Source: Bradyrhizobium sp. BTAi1 (GTDB lineage: Bacteria > Pseudomonadota > Alphaproteobacteria > Rhizobiales > Xanthobacteraceae). From it: a DNA stretch of 64,000 bases. Each line of letters opens with the position of its first letter. The first letter of the stretch is position 1. The notes beneath the pieces were generated by a model, which was given only the letters and a program-made list of their open reading frames with translations, had not been told where the DNA came from and did no database searches. The translations under genes were made by a program, and so were the position numbers. Location: the NCBI RefSeq assembly GCF_000015165.1, contig NC_009485.1, positions 186,001 through 250,000 on the forward strand, read 5' to 3'. Shown piece by piece: positions 1 to 9,714 of this stretch.

Positions 1-118
1 TGCACTTGGTCTCCTGCAGGCACAGCACATCGGGCCTGACCTGCTTGATGAGCTTGGCGACGAGGTCGATGCGCAGGCGCACCGAATTGATGTTCCAGGT
101 GGTCAGGACGAGACGCAT
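1..118 (-). CDS. xth: Exodeoxyribonuclease III, N-terminal fragment (cut by window edge)
   Basis: The reverse strand from an ATG at 118 reads MRLVLTTWNINSVRLRIDLV followed by a segment ending LCLQETKC. This is the N-terminus of the exonuclease III / AP endonuclease family; the conserved Asn of WNINSVR and the Glu of LQETK are metal-site and active-site residues. The enzyme repairs abasic sites and removes 3' blocking groups. Only 39 residues lie in the window, so the rest cannot be judged. It follows gshB on the same strand after a gap of about 140 bases. Confidence 0.85.
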   Translation of the reverse strand, partial: MRLVLTTWNINSVRLRIDLVAKLIKQVRPDVLCLQETKC

Positions 119-256
119 GAGACGTGCGTCATACCATGGATTGCGCGCTCGTCAGCGTTCTGGGCGCGGACCACCAGCCCCGGAGCGGGCCGCACCGGGC
201 GTTTTGATCGGCCTTATCCCCAGCTATCGGCGCGCCGAACGTGAACGTCGGCGCAC

Positions 257-1198
257 TCAACGCCGCTTGGCCTCGATCACGTCCCAGACGCGGGCGGCGA
301 TGTCGGGCCCGCCCAGGCGCGAGATGGCGCGGATGCCGGTCGGCGAGGTCACGTTGATCTCGGTGAGATTGCCGTCGATCACGTCGATGCCGACCAGCAA
401 CAGGCCGCGGGCGCGCAATTCCGGCCCCAGAGTATCGCAGATCTCGCGTTCGCGCGGGCTGAGCTCGGTGGCCTGCGCGGCGCCGCCGCGAACCATGTTG
501 GAGCGCAGATCGTCGGCCGCCGGGACCCGGTTGACGGCGCCGGCGAACTCGCCGTCGACCAGGATGATGCGCTTGTCGCCATGCTTCACCTCGGGAAGGA
601 AGCGCTGGATCACCCAGGGTTCCTTGAAGGTCACCGAGAACATGTCGAACAGCGAGCCGAAATTCATGTCCTGCGGCATGACCCGGAACACGGCCGCCCC
701 GCCATGGCCGTGAAGCGGCTTCATCACCACGGCGCCGTGCTGAGCGCGGAAGGCGTTGATCTCGTCGAGATCGCGCGAGATCAGCGTCGGCGGCATCAGC
801 TGCGGGAAGTTCATCACGAACAGTTTTTCCGGCGCGTTGCGGACGCTCGCGGGATCGTTGACCACCAGCGTTTTCGGATGGATCCGCTCCAGGAAATGCG
901 TCGACGTGATGTAGGCGAGATCGAACGGCGGATCCTGTCGCAATAGCACGACGTCGAAGGAGGCCAAGGCGGTCGGCTTCGGCTCGCTTAGCGTGAAATG
1001 ATCGCCGATTTCATCGCGCACGGCCAAGGCCTGCACCGGCGCGTACAGCTCCTCGCCGCGCAGCGAGAGCTTGTCGGGCGTGTAGTAGGAGAGGCCATGG
1101 CCCCGCCGCTGCGCCTCCAGCAGCAGCGCAAAGGTCGAATCGCCGCGGATATTGATGCGCGCGATCGGGTCCATCTGGACGGCGACATTCAGTTTCAT
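257..1198 (-). CDS. gshB: Glutathione synthetase
   Basis: This 313-residue protein ligates gamma-glutamylcysteine and glycine with ATP, the second step of cytoplasmic glutathione synthesis. It begins [20 protein letters not shown], the typical GshB N-terminus that carries the Met-Asp-Pro motif, and is of normal family length. The ATP-grasp part shows the glycine-rich loop [14 protein letters not shown] near residue 160, the stretch KRIILVDGE near 210 and the metal-binding [10 protein letters not shown] near 280. It lies 33 bases downstream of yraN on the same strand and is probably the last gene of an rsmI-yraN-gshB transcript. Confidence 0.95.
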   Translation of the reverse strand: MKLNVAVQMDPIARINIRGDSTFALLLEAQRRGHGLSYYTPDKLSLRGEELYAPVQALAVRDEIGDHFTLSEPKPTALASFDVVLLRQDPPFDLAYITSTHFLERIHPKTLVVNDPASVRNAPEKLFVMNFPQLMPPTLISRDLDEINAFRAQHGAVVMKPLHGHGGAAVFRVMPQDMNFGSLFDMFSVTFKEPWVIQRFLPEVKHGDKRIILVDGEFAGAVNRVPAADDLRSNMVRGGAAQATELSPREREICDTLGPELRARGLLLVGIDVIDGNLTEINVTSPTGIRAISRLGGPDIAARVWDVIEAKRR

Positions 1199-1231
1199 GG
1201 GCAGGTCCCTGCTCGCTGCAGTAAGGTCATG

Positions 1232-1642
1232 TCAGGTGCTCGCGTCGAATGCCGCTATCAGATGGCGCGGCAGGCTGCGCGGCGCAACGAGAATTGCGTC
1301 GAACCGCAGCTCGAATTCGGCATGTTCGGGATGCGTCATCAGCCAAGCCTGCGCGGCATCGATGATGCGCTGCTGCTGACGCGGCGTCACCGCATAGGCG
1401 GCATCGTCGAGCGAGGCACGGGCCTTGACCTCCACAAAGGTGACGAGGTCGCGCTTGCGCGCGATGATGTCGATCTCGCCATGCGGCGTGCGGAAGCGCT
1501 TGGCGAGGATCCGATAGCCCTTGGCGATCAGAAGCGCGGCGGCGCGTGCTTCCGCCGAAAGCCCGGTGCGAAAGGCGGCGACACGCTCAGGCGCGGCTGG
1601 CTTGGAAGGCTTGGCCGTGCTGGTGTGCTCAGCCTTCGCCAT
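1232..1642 (-). CDS. yraN: YraN/UPF0102 family nuclease-fold protein
   Basis: This is a UPF0102 protein with a small restriction-endonuclease-like (Holliday-junction resolvase-like) fold and poorly defined function. The core motif [21 protein letters not shown] contains the E-x-D and E-V-K residues expected of a PD-(D/E)XK nuclease site. I chose the ATG at 1642 (MAKAEHTS), which gives 136 residues and overlaps the end of rsmI by 14 bases; an in-frame start at 1690 would add 16 residues. The rsmI-yraN pair next to a divergent LppC gene is a conserved arrangement also known from enterobacteria (yraL, yraM, yraN). Confidence 0.85.
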   Translation of the reverse strand: MAKAEHTSTAKPSKPAAPERVAAFRTGLSAEARAAALLIAKGYRILAKRFRTPHGEIDIIARKRDLVTFVEVKARASLDDAAYAVTPRQQQRIIDAAQAWLMTHPEHAEFELRFDAILVAPRSLPRHLIAAFDAST

Positions 1643-2600
1643 CGGCCTCTCCCGCCCGCTTGGTCTTGGCGAGCTTGAGGGCGCGCGCATAGACCTCGCG
1701 CCGCGGACGGCCTGAGAGTTCGACGGCGTGCATGACAGCGTCCTTGACGCTCGACCGTTGCAGCAGATCCGCGAGCAGCGCGTCGAGCTGATCCGTCGTC
1801 AGCACCTCGGCATCGCGCGCCGGCGGTCCGATCACCAGCACGAACTCGCCGCGCGTTTCCAGCTCATTGGCCTGCGCTGCCAGATCGCTGATCGCGCCCC
1901 GCAGGACCTCCTCGTGGAGCTTTGTCAGCTCGCGGCAGATCGCGGCCTGTCGTCCGGGCAGGCCGTCTGCGAGATCCGCCAGACACTCCTGCACGCGGTT
2001 GCCAGACTCGAACATCACCAGCGTTGCATCGACGCGTGCCAGCTCGGACAGCCGCGCGCGTCGCGCCTGCTGCTTGGCCGGCAGGAAGCCTTCGAAAAAG
2101 AAGCGATCGGTCGGCAGTGCCGCCACGCTCAAGGCGGCCAGCACCGCCGAGGGGCCGGGCAATGCGGTCACGGCATGACCGGCCCCACAGGCTTCGCGCA
2201 CCAGCTTGTAGCCGGGATCCGAAATCAACGGCGTGCCGGCATCGGACACGAGCGCGATGGCGGCACCTTCGGCCAGGCGCTGCAGGATCCTTGGCCGCAC
2301 GGCTTCGGCATTGTGCTCGTGATAGGCGGCGAGTTCCGATGACAGGCCGTAGCGTTCGGTCAGCCGTCGCGTAATCCGCGTGTCCTCGCACAAGATGCCG
2401 TCGACACCGGCCAGCGTCTCCAGCGCCCGGAGCGTGATGTCGGCGAGATTGCCGATCGGCGTCGCCACGAGATAAAGTCCCGGTCGCGCCTTCGGGGCAG
2501 TCACGCGGTGTCCGGCCACCATATAGCCCCGCGTGGTGGCAGATGTGGTGGAAGAATTGCCGGGGTTCGGCGACATGTTCGAGGTTGCGTGCGCGCCCAT
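1629..2600 (-). CDS. rsmI: 16S rRNA (cytidine1402-2'-O)-methyltransferase RsmI
   Basis: The 323-residue protein has the tetrapyrrole-methylase fold of RsmI, which 2'-O-methylates C1402 in the ribosomal P-site using S-adenosylmethionine. Diagnostic stretches are [20 protein letters not shown] near residue 42, [10 protein letters not shown] near 70, and [18 protein letters not shown] followed by [12 protein letters not shown]. The first 40 residues are low-complexity and not part of the fold, so an internal start such as the ATG at 2576 is possible. It is divergently arranged with the lipoprotein gene that starts at about 2.9 kb. Confidence 0.93.
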   Translation of the reverse strand: MGAHATSNMSPNPGNSSTTSATTRGYMVAGHRVTAPKARPGLYLVATPIGNLADITLRALETLAGVDGILCEDTRITRRLTERYGLSSELAAYHEHNAEAVRPRILQRLAEGAAIALVSDAGTPLISDPGYKLVREACGAGHAVTALPGPSAVLAALSVAALPTDRFFFEGFLPAKQQARRARLSELARVDATLVMFESGNRVQECLADLADGLPGRQAAICRELTKLHEEVLRGAISDLAAQANELETRGEFVLVIGPPARDAEVLTTDQLDALLADLLQRSSVKDAVMHAVELSGRPRREVYARALKLAKTKRAGEADGEG

Positions 2601-2913
2601 CGGGGTAATTTAAATGGCCCGGCCGGGGAAAGCCACCGCGGAACGGGCGTCCGGCCGATCGACCTTCCGATCCAAACGGGGGCGTCCCGTTCATCGGAGC
2701 TTCAAGTTCGGACCGGCAAGTTCGAAACGGTCAAGGAAGCGGCAGCGTGCGAGCGGGGGATATGCCGTGCAAAACGTCGAATTGATTGGCTGTGTGGCCC
2801 TGACAGCCTTTTGTTTTGCTTAACTATTCATCGACAATATGACTGAATCAGTGCGACCCGACGGGCGTGCGATAAAGGAACTTCTGGCCGTCTCGGCCGA
2901 ACGAAGAGATGCC

Positions 2914-4161
2914 ATGGTGGGCCCGCGTCATCCCAAGTCTCACGGTCCCAGGTCTTTCGGCCTCAAGTCTCACGGCCCGGACTCGCATGGGGTTGCCCGA
3001 CGAACGGCGCTGGGCCTGATCGTCGGCGCGCCGCTGTTGTCGGCCTGCTCGGGCGTGCAGCAGGGCATGAGCATCCCCAACCCGTTCGAGCAACCGACCG
3101 GCCCCTCCGGGCCACCGCTACAACCGGCGGTAGCCGGAAACGGCCAAGTCAAGGTCGGGCTGCTGCTGCCCTTGTCGGCCTCGGGCAATGCGGGCATCGC
3201 GGCGCAGTCGATGAAGAACGCCGCCGAGATGGCGCTGGCCGAGTTCCAGAACCCCAATATCCAGCTGTTGATCAAGGATGACGCCGGCAGTCCGCAAGGC
3301 GCGCAACAGGGCGCACAGCAGGCCTGCGACGAGGGCGCCGAGATCATTCTCGGTCCGCTGTTCGCCGGCTCGGTGCCAGCGACCGCCCAGGTCGCGCGCA
3401 CGCGCAACATCTCGGTGATCGCCTTTTCCACCGATTCGAGCGTCGCCGGTCGTGGCGTGTACCTGCTGAGCTTCCTGCCGGAGTCCGACGCGATCCGTAT
3501 CGTGGATTATTCGGCGAGTGTCGGTAAGCGCTCCTTCGCGGCGCTGCTGCCCGACAACGCCTATGGCACGGTGGTCGAAGGTGCGTTCAAGACGGCGGTC
3601 AGCCGGCGCGGCGGCCGGATCGTGGCCTTCGAGAAATATAGCGGCGATCGCAACACGGCGGCGCGCACCGTGGCGCAGTCGCTCGGCGGTGCCGACGCGC
3701 TGTTGCTGGCGGACGACGGCGATTCGGTAGTTGCGACGGCGGATGCGCTGACGGCGGCGGGGGCCAATCTGCGCAACATCCAGCTGCTCGGCACCGGGCT
3801 GTGGGATAATCCGCGGGTCTACAACAGCGCCAGTCTCCAGGGCGGCCTTTACGCGGCGCCCGATCCCGCAGGCTTCCGCGCGTTTGCGGGACGCTATCGC
3901 ACGCGGTTCGGCGGCGATCCCGTCCGGACAGCGACTCTGGCTTATGATGCGGTCGCCCTCGTCGCGGCGCTGGCGCGAACGCAAGGCGCGCAGCGTTTCG
4001 CGCCAGACGTGCTGACCAACGCGTCCGGCTTTGCCGGCATCGACGGGTTGTTTCGTTTCCGCAGCGACGGCACCAACGAGCGCGGGCTCGCGGTCATGCG
4101 CGTCGGCTCAGGGGGCGGGCAGGCTGTCGCCGGTGCGCCCAAGAGCTTTAACGCCACATAG
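2914..4161 (+). CDS. LppC/LpoA-family periplasmic-binding lipoprotein (penicillin-binding protein activator)
   Basis: This is a periplasmic-binding-protein-fold lipoprotein of the LppC family, related to E. coli LpoA, which activates a peptidoglycan synthase. After a short basic stretch (VARRTALGLIVGAPLLSAC) there is a lipobox with Cys at about residue 45. The mature part begins with a VKVGLLLPLSASGNAGIAAQ motif and continues with IQLLIKDDAGS, as in branched-chain amino-acid binding proteins. The ATG at 2914 puts the lipobox at a sensible distance; an ATG at 2839 would add 25 residues. The segment before the signal repeats Ser-His-Gly-Pro three times. Divergence from rsmI matches the yraM-yraL arrangement. 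Activation of a transpeptidase is by analogy only. Confidence 0.85.
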   Translation: MVGPRHPKSHGPRSFGLKSHGPDSHGVARRTALGLIVGAPLLSACSGVQQGMSIPNPFEQPTGPSGPPLQPAVAGNGQVKVGLLLPLSASGNAGIAAQSMKNAAEMALAEFQNPNIQLLIKDDAGSPQGAQQGAQQACDEGAEIILGPLFAGSVPATAQVARTRNISVIAFSTDSSVAGRGVYLLSFLPESDAIRIVDYSASVGKRSFAALLPDNAYGTVVEGAFKTAVSRRGGRIVAFEKYSGDRNTAARTVAQSLGGADALLLADDGDSVVATADALTAAGANLRNIQLLGTGLWDNPRVYNSASLQGGLYAAPDPAGFRAFAGRYRTRFGGDPVRTATLAYDAVALVAALARTQGAQRFAPDVLTNASGFAGIDGLFRFRSDGTNERGLAVMRVGSGGGQAVAGAPKSFNAT

Positions 4162-4189
4162 CTTCAACGCCACACAAAAGCGCGCAGCG

Positions 4190-5347
4190 TCAGGCGGCGA
4201 GATCGGCCACGACGGCATCGAGCACCGGAAAGCCGTCCTGCGTCACCCGCAGGCGACCGTCTCCATCGACGATGATCGCGCCCTCCTCGCGCAGCAGCGC
4301 GATGCGGCGCGGGTCGAGCGGCCGTCCGGAGATCGCGGCATAGCGCTTCGGGTCGATGCCCTCGGCGAGCCGCAGCCCCATCAGCAGGAATTCGTCGGCG
4401 CGCTCCTCGCGGTTGAGCTCGTCGTCGGTCATCACGCCATGACCGTTGGATTCAACCCGCATCAACCAGGCTTCCGGCCGCTTGTCGGTCGCGATGGCGT
4501 GCCGGATGCCGTCGATATCGAGCCGGCCGTGGGCGCCGGGACCGATGCCGGCATATTCCTGGCCGCGCCAATAGACGAGATTGTGCCGGCACTCCGCGCC
4601 CGGCCGCGCATGATTGGAGATCTCATAGGCCGGCAGGCCGTGACGCGCACAGACCTCCTGCGTCACATCGTAGAGCGTGCGCGCCAGACCTTCGTCGGGG
4701 GTCTTCAGCTTGCCGGCGGCGTGCAGGCCGAAGAACGGCGTGCCCTCCTCGATCGTCAGCTGATACAGCGACAGATGCTCGGCCGCCTCGCCGATGGCGC
4801 GCGTCAATTCCTCGGTCCACATCGCCGGCGTCTGGTCAGGCCGGGCATAGATCAGGTCGAACGAATAGCGCGTGAAAGCTTGCCGCGCGATGGCCACCGC
4901 CTTCATGGCTTCTTCGGCGGTGTGCAGGCGGCCCAGCATTTTCAGCGAGGCGTCGTCCATCGCCTGAACACCGAGTGACACGCGGTTGACGCCGGCGGTG
5001 CGATAGCCGGCAAAGCGGGTCGCCTCGACGCTGGTTGGATTGGCCTCCAGCGAAACCTCGACATCCGAAGCGACGTGCCAGTGCTTGCCGATCGCATCGA
5101 GAATGGCGCCGACGGTCTGCGGCTGCATCAGCGACGGCGTGCCGCCGCCGAGAAAGATCGAGGAGACGGTGCGCGCGCCGATGCGCGCGGCGGTGGTCTC
5201 GATTTCCCTGGCGAAGGCGCGGGCAAAGCGGTCCTGGTCGATGGCTGTGTGGCGGACGTGGCTGTTGAAGTCGCAATACGGACATTTCGACAGGCAGAAC
5301 GGCCAGTGCACATAGACGCCGAACGCTTCGTTCTCAGCGCTGGTCAA
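4190..5347 (-). CDS. hemW: Radical SAM heme chaperone HemW
   Basis: The 385-residue protein begins with a radical-SAM motif [10 protein letters not shown] (C-x3-C-x2-C at residues 17-24), followed by [11 protein letters not shown] that binds SAM. HemW inserts heme into target proteins such as respiratory enzymes; older annotations call it an oxygen-independent coproporphyrinogen oxidase. The extra Cys immediately after the FeS motif and the [20 protein letters not shown] stretch are typical of HemW rather than HemN. Its start overlaps the end of rdgB by 14 bases, so rph, rdgB and hemW are probably translated from one message. Confidence 0.93.
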   Translation of the reverse strand: MTSAENEAFGVYVHWPFCLSKCPYCDFNSHVRHTAIDQDRFARAFAREIETTAARIGARTVSSIFLGGGTPSLMQPQTVGAILDAIGKHWHVASDVEVSLEANPTSVEATRFAGYRTAGVNRVSLGVQAMDDASLKMLGRLHTAEEAMKAVAIARQAFTRYSFDLIYARPDQTPAMWTEELTRAIGEAAEHLSLYQLTIEEGTPFFGLHAAGKLKTPDEGLARTLYDVTQEVCARHGLPAYEISNHARPGAECRHNLVYWRGQEYAGIGPGAHGRLDIDGIRHAIATDKRPEAWLMRVESNGHGVMTDDELNREERADEFLLMGLRLAEGIDPKRYAAISGRPLDPRRIALLREEGAIIVDGDGRLRVTQDGFPVLDAVVADLAA

Positions 5348-5978
5348 GGCAGATCTCCGCGAGCTTCACGAAAGCGCGGGCCCGGTGCGACAGGCCGAGG
5401 CCGAGCGGCGGCAGGCCGTGCTTCTCGAGACTCGTCATCTCGCCGAAGGTGCGATCATGTCCTTCGGGCAGAAACATCGGGTCGTAGCCGAAGCCGGCGG
5501 AGCCGCGCGGCGGCCATACCAAGGTGCCGTCGACGCGCGCCTCGACCTCCTCGACATGCCCGTCCGGCCAGGCGACGCACAGCGCCGAGACGAAATGCGC
5601 GCCGCGCTTGTCCGGTCCGGTCGCACCGCGCTCCTGCAGCAGACGCTCGATCCGGGTCATCGCCGCCGTGAAATCCTTGTCCGGCCCGGCCCAGCGGGCC
5701 GAGTAGATGCCCGGCGCGCCGTCCAGTGCATGGACGACGATGCCGGAATCATCGGCAAAGGCCGGCAACTGCGCGGCGTCCGCGGCGGCCACGGCCTTGA
5801 TTCGTGCATTGGCCTGGAATGTCTCGCCGGTCTCGTCCGGCTCGCCGAGGCTGAGTTCGCCGGCCGATACGGCCTCGACGCCGTAGGGGGCCAGCAGCTC
5901 GCGCATCTCGGCCAGCTTGCCGGGATTGTGGGTCGCGATGACGATGCGACCGCTGAGCTTGCGATGGCTGCTGCTCAC
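5334..5978 (-). CDS. rdgB: RdgB/HAM1 non-canonical purine NTP pyrophosphatase
   Basis: This 214-residue house-cleaning enzyme hydrolyses dITP, XTP and related nucleotides to monophosphates. Motifs are [12 protein letters not shown] near residue 12, [25 protein letters not shown] near 75 and [10 protein letters not shown] near 155. The start is a GTG at 5978 whose GTGA overlaps the TGA stop of rph, a classic translational-coupling arrangement. The frame stays open far upstream, but that part reads antisense-like low-complexity sequence within rph and is not coding. Confidence 0.93.
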   Translation of the reverse strand: MSSSHRKLSGRIVIATHNPGKLAEMRELLAPYGVEAVSAGELSLGEPDETGETFQANARIKAVAAADAAQLPAFADDSGIVVHALDGAPGIYSARWAGPDKDFTAAMTRIERLLQERGATGPDKRGAHFVSALCVAWPDGHVEEVEARVDGTLVWPPRGSAGFGYDPMFLPEGHDRTFGEMTSLEKHGLPPLGLGLSHRARAFVKLAEICLDQR

Positions 5979-6688
5979 GCGACCGCCATCTTCTGTAGAT
6001 CGACCAGCCGGGCCACGCCCTTGCGCGCCAGCGCCATCAGCGCCAGGAACTCGGCCTCGGTGAATGGGGTCTTTTCCGCCGTGCCCTGCACCTCGATGAT
6101 GCGGCCATCGCCGGTCATGACGAAATTGGCGTCGGTCTCGGCCTCGGAATCCTCGGCGTAGTCGAGGTCGAGCACTGGCGTGCCGTTGTAGATGCCGCAG
6201 GAGATCGCGGCGACATTGGCGCGCAAGACCTCGGTCTTCAGCATATTGCGGGTCTTCATCCATTTGATGCAGTCGGCGAGCGCGACCCAGGCCCCGGTGA
6301 TCGACGCCGTGCGGGTGCCGCCATCGGCCTGCAGCACGTCGCAATCGACCGTGATTTGGCGCTCGCCGAGCGCCTCCAGGTCGATCGCCGTGCGCAGCGA
6401 GCGGCCGATCAGACGCTGGATCTCGACCGTGCGGCCGGTCTGCTTGCCTGCGGAGGCCTCCCGCCGGGTCCGTTCCAGGGTGGCGCGCGGCAGCATGCCG
6501 TATTCGGCCGTGATCCAGCCGCGGCCCTGGCCCTTCAGCCATGGCGGCAGCCGGTCCTCCAGCGTGGCGGTGACCAGCACATGGGTGTCGCCGAACTTCA
6601 CCAGGCAGGAGCCCTCGGCGTATTTGACGACGCCCCGTTCCAGGCTCACGGGCCGCAATTCATCCGGTGCACGGCGGCTCGGCCGCAT
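5975..6688 (-). CDS. rph: Ribonuclease PH
   Basis: RNase PH is a phosphorolytic exoribonuclease that trims tRNA 3' ends. The 237-residue protein from the ATG at 6688 ([19 protein letters not shown]) matches the usual 238-residue length. Family signatures include [35 protein letters not shown] and [17 protein letters not shown]. It is first in the rph-rdgB-hemW set and is divergent from hrcA with about 175 bases between the two starts, which must hold both promoters. Confidence 0.94.
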   Translation of the reverse strand: MRPSRRAPDELRPVSLERGVVKYAEGSCLVKFGDTHVLVTATLEDRLPPWLKGQGRGWITAEYGMLPRATLERTRREASAGKQTGRTVEIQRLIGRSLRTAIDLEALGERQITVDCDVLQADGGTRTASITGAWVALADCIKWMKTRNMLKTEVLRANVAAISCGIYNGTPVLDLDYAEDSEAETDANFVMTGDGRIIEVQGTAEKTPFTEAEFLALMALARKGVARLVDLQKMAVA

Positions 6689-6862
6689 GATTCTCTCCGT
6701 GGCAGGGCAAAGACGGGTGTTGAATGGCCTTGTAGGAGCCGGGGCCGGCAGCGGCAAGGGCTTATCAGGGGGGGATCACGCCAGGGGGCCCCTGCTCAAG
6801 ACCAGCTTGCCACCGAGCCGCCGCATGGACACATTATAGGCAACTGGGGAGGAGAGTCTCTG

Positions 6863-7951
6863 GTGGCCCACCACGATCCGATCAACCTGATGACACCGCC
6901 GGCGGGGCTCGCGCAGCTCAATGAGCGCTCGCGCGAGATTTTTCGCCAGATCGTCGAAAGCTATCTGGCGACCGGCGAGCCGGTCGGCTCGCGCAATATC
7001 TCGCGTCTGATCGCGGTTCCGCTGTCGCCTGCGTCGGTGCGCAACGTGATGGCTGACCTGGAGCAGCTCGGCCTGATCTATGCGCCGCATACCTCTGCCG
7101 GCCGTTTGCCGACCGAGGCGGGGCTCCGCTTCTTTGTCGACGCCCTGATGCAGGTCGGCGACATGACCGAGGCGGAGCGGCAATCGATCCAGAGTCAGCT
7201 CGCGTCCGTCGGACGGGCGCAGTCGGTGGAAGCTGCCCTCGACGAGGCGCTGACGCGGCTATCGGGCCTGACCCGTGCCGCGGCCGTGGTCCTGACCGCG
7301 AAATCCAACACCCGGCTCAAGCATATCGAGTTCGTGCGGCTGGAGCCGGAGCGGGCGCTGGTGGTGCTGGTCGGCGAGGACGGCCAAGTCGAAAATCGCG
7401 TGCTGGCATTGCCGCCCGGCGTGCCATCCTCGGCGCTCACCGAGGCCTCCAACTTCCTCAATGCCCGGATCAGGGGACGCACCCTGGCGGAAGCGCGGCT
7501 CGAGCTCGAGACCGCGCTGGCGCACGATCGCGCCGAGCTCGATCAGCTGACGCAGAAGGTGATTGCGGCCGGTGTCGCGAGCTGGTCGGGCGGCGACAGC
7601 GACGATCGCCAGTTGATCGTGCGCGGCCATGCCAATCTGCTCGAGGATCTCCACGCGCTCGAAGATCTCGAACGGGTCAGGCGGCTGTTCGACGATCTCG
7701 AGACCAAGCGCGGCGTCGTCGACCTCCTGGGGCGCGCCGAGAATGCCGACGGCGTCCGCATCTTCATCGGCTCGGAGAACAAGCTGTTTTCGCTGTCGGG
7801 CTCCTCGACGATCGTGTCGCCTTATTCCGACGCCACCGGCCGCATTGTCGGTGTGCTCGGCGTGATCGGTCCGACCCGGCTGAACTATGCCCGCGTGATA
7901 CCGACGGTCGATTATGCGGCGCGCCTGGTCAGCCGGCTGCTCGGTGGCTGA
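6863..7951 (+). CDS. hrcA: Heat-inducible transcription repressor HrcA
   Basis: HrcA represses chaperone operons by binding CIRCE inverted repeats and is kept active by GroEL. The 362-residue product starts at a GTG at 6863, preceded by a good ribosome site GGGGAGGA (6846-6853). A winged-helix part includes [28 protein letters not shown] and [30 protein letters not shown]; the C-terminal GAF-like part ends with [32 protein letters not shown] saw no CIRCE element (TTAGCACTC-N9-GAGTGCTAA) near hrcA, grpE or dnaK in the window, so its targets, usually groESL in this group, probably lie elsewhere. Confidence 0.95.
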   Translation: MAHHDPINLMTPPAGLAQLNERSREIFRQIVESYLATGEPVGSRNISRLIAVPLSPASVRNVMADLEQLGLIYAPHTSAGRLPTEAGLRFFVDALMQVGDMTEAERQSIQSQLASVGRAQSVEAALDEALTRLSGLTRAAAVVLTAKSNTRLKHIEFVRLEPERALVVLVGEDGQVENRVLALPPGVPSSALTEASNFLNARIRGRTLAEARLELETALAHDRAELDQLTQKVIAAGVASWSGGDSDDRQLIVRGHANLLEDLHALEDLERVRRLFDDLETKRGVVDLLGRAENADGVRIFIGSENKLFSLSGSSTIVSPYSDATGRIVGVLGVIGPTRLNYARVIPTVDYAARLVSRLLGG

Positions 7952-8002
7952 TGCGCGATCGGTCCGGTTAACCCTGCGATCGCGTGGAGCCGCGAGCCCG
8001 CG

Positions 8003-8033
8003 CTTGATTTTCGCTGACTAAAGCACGATATCC
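8003..8033 (+). promoter_or_regulatory. Possible heat-shock (RpoH-type) promoter of grpE
   Basis: About 80 bases before the grpE start there is CTTGATT (8003-8009) and, 14 bases further, CACGATAT, resembling the RpoH pattern CTTG...C-Y-T-A-T-N-T only partly in the -10 part. grpE is a usual RpoH target, so the site is plausible, but the match is much weaker than the one before dnaK. Confidence 0.35.
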
Positions 8034-8083
8034 CGCCCGACATCCAGAAAACCCGTTCAGCCGAACTTGCGAGAAGTCTGTCC

Positions 8084-8704
8084 ATGACCGATCCCGACCT
8101 GCATAAAAACGATCCGGAAAACCCGGCGCAGGCCAGCGAACCCGTCGTCTCCAAACCCTATATCATGCCCGACGACCCCGAGACCGGCTCAGCAGAGGCA
8201 CTGGCCAAGGAAGCCGCCGACGCGCGCGACAAGATGCTGCGCACGCTGGCGGAGATGGAGAATCTGCGCAAGCGCACGGCCCGTGAGGTTGCCGATGCGC
8301 GCATCTACGGCATCACCGGCTTCGCGCGCGACGTGCTCGATATTGCCGACAATCTGCAGCGTGCACTCGATGCCGTGCCGGCCGAGACGCGGGCCAATGC
8401 CGATCCCGGCCTCAAGGCGCTGATCGAAGGCGTCGAGCTGACCGAGCGCTCGCTGCTCAACACGCTGGAGAAGAACGGCGTCAAGAAATTCGATCCGACC
8501 GGACAGAAGTTCGACCCGAACTTCCAACAGGCAATGTATGAGGTCCCCGATGCCTCGGTGCCGTCGGGCACGGTGGTGCAGGTCGTACAGGCCGGTTTCA
8601 TGATCGGCGAGCGCGTGCTGCGCCCGGCGCTGGTCGGCGTGTCCAAGGGCGGCGCCAAGCCGGCGCCCGCTGCGAACAACGATCAGCCCAACAACGCGGC
8701 CTGA
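8084..8704 (+). CDS. grpE: Nucleotide exchange factor GrpE
   Basis: GrpE releases ADP from DnaK and acts as a thermosensor of the chaperone cycle. This 206-residue protein has an acidic unstructured N-terminus, a long helix ([49 protein letters not shown] in segments) and the C-terminal beta-wing with [12 protein letters not shown] and the [26 protein letters not shown] signature. It follows hrcA by 130 bases and ends just before a strong terminator. Its partners dnaK and dnaJ lie 2.4 kb downstream. Confidence 0.96.
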   Translation: MTDPDLHKNDPENPAQASEPVVSKPYIMPDDPETGSAEALAKEAADARDKMLRTLAEMENLRKRTAREVADARIYGITGFARDVLDIADNLQRALDAVPAETRANADPGLKALIEGVELTERSLLNTLEKNGVKKFDPTGQKFDPNFQQAMYEVPDASVPSGTVVQVVQAGFMIGERVLRPALVGVSKGGAKPAPAANNDQPNNAA

Positions 8705-8733
8705 CGGCGGCGCCCAAGTCCAAGACAAGCAGA

Positions 8734-8771
8734 AGGCCACGAGCCGTCAGCTCGTGGCCTTTTTCATTTTT
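8734..8771 (+). terminator. Rho-independent terminator of grpE
   Basis: An 11-base perfect stem (aggccacgagc at 8734-8744 pairing with gctcgtggcct at 8750-8760) with a 5-base loop is followed directly by a T-rich run to 8771. It lies 30 bases after the grpE stop and also faces the end of the convergent nicotinamidase gene. Confidence 0.9.
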
Positions 8772-8834
8772 TAAGTGGCTTTCTTAGTTCTAGTTGGTGG
8801 CGCGTGCTGTCAAGCCGTGTCGCGGCGCACCGGA

Positions 8835-9548
8835 CTATGCCGCGATATCCTCGGAACTGATCCGCTTGACGCCGGCCGCCGCCATGTCGGTCCATGCCTT
8901 GGCCAGCGACCCCTGGGTGTCGATGCCGCGGCAGGCGTCCTCGACGACATAAGTCTCCAGTCCTGCCTTGCGGGCATCGAGCGCAGTCCAGGCGACGCAG
9001 AAATCGGTCGCCAGTCCGGCAACGAAGACGCGGGTGATGCCACGCGCCTGCAGATAGGCGGCGAGACCCGTGGTGGTCTTGCCATCGGCCTCGGTGAAAG
9101 CCGAGTAGCTGTCGACCGCGTTGTGAAAGCCCTTGCGGATGATGAGCTCGGCCTGCGGGATCGCGAGATCCTTGGAGAGCGCCGCTCCCTCGGTGCCCTG
9201 CACGCAATGGTCCGGCCACAGCACCTGCTTGCCGTAAGCGAGGTCGACCAGCTCGAATGGCTTCTTTCCGGCGTGGCTGGAAGCGAAAGAGACGTGCGCA
9301 GGCGTGTGCCAGTCCTGCGTCAGAACTACATTGCTGAAGGCCTTCGCGATCCGGTTGATGATCGGAACGACCTGCTCGCCGTCCTTTACGGCGAGGCTGC
9401 CGCCGGGCAGGAAAAAATTCTGCACGTCGATCACGAGCAGCGCCGATGTCTCGTCCGGCTTGATTGATGCCGCTGCCCAGCCGCGGGCGGGAAGCGCTGA
9501 CATCAGCGCCGTCGCACCGAGACCGGCCAAAATCCCTCGTCTGTCCAT
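8835..9548 (-). CDS. pncA: Nicotinamidase/isochorismatase-family hydrolase with signal peptide
   Basis: The 237-residue protein has the nicotinamidase fold that converts nicotinamide to nicotinate. Catalytic Asp is in LLVIDVQNFF, the metal ligands are in TQDWHTPAH and the WPDHC His, Lys is in the preceding GKQVLWPDHC stretch, and the nucleophile Cys is in GLATDFCVAWTA. Unusually, it starts MDRRGILAGLGATALMSALPARGWA, a twin-arginine-like or Sec-type signal, so the mature enzyme is probably periplasmic. Most PncA proteins are cytoplasmic. It stands alone between the grpE terminator and an exported hypothetical gene. Confidence 0.85.
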   Translation of the reverse strand: MDRRGILAGLGATALMSALPARGWAAASIKPDETSALLVIDVQNFFLPGGSLAVKDGEQVVPIINRIAKAFSNVVLTQDWHTPAHVSFASSHAGKKPFELVDLAYGKQVLWPDHCVQGTEGAALSKDLAIPQAELIIRKGFHNAVDSYSAFTEADGKTTTGLAAYLQARGITRVFVAGLATDFCVAWTALDARKAGLETYVVEDACRGIDTQGSLAKAWTDMAAAGVKRISSEDIAA

Positions 9549-9714
9549 GTAACCTTCCTCCCCTGATTGATCTCAGGCCGCGGCACCTCCTCATCAACGC
9601 GCGGAACGCGCGATCGCAAAGGAGGCGGCGGCATCGGCGCTTGGCGCGCGGGCTTCAGGTTACCTCAGATTGCCGGCAGAGCTGGCAACAATTCGATCGG
9701 GCCGGGCGGCGCGC

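Noticed and set aside
6689..8083. CIRCE element for HrcA
   Set aside because: I looked for TTAGCACTC-N9-GAGTGCTAA around hrcA, grpE and dnaK and found none.
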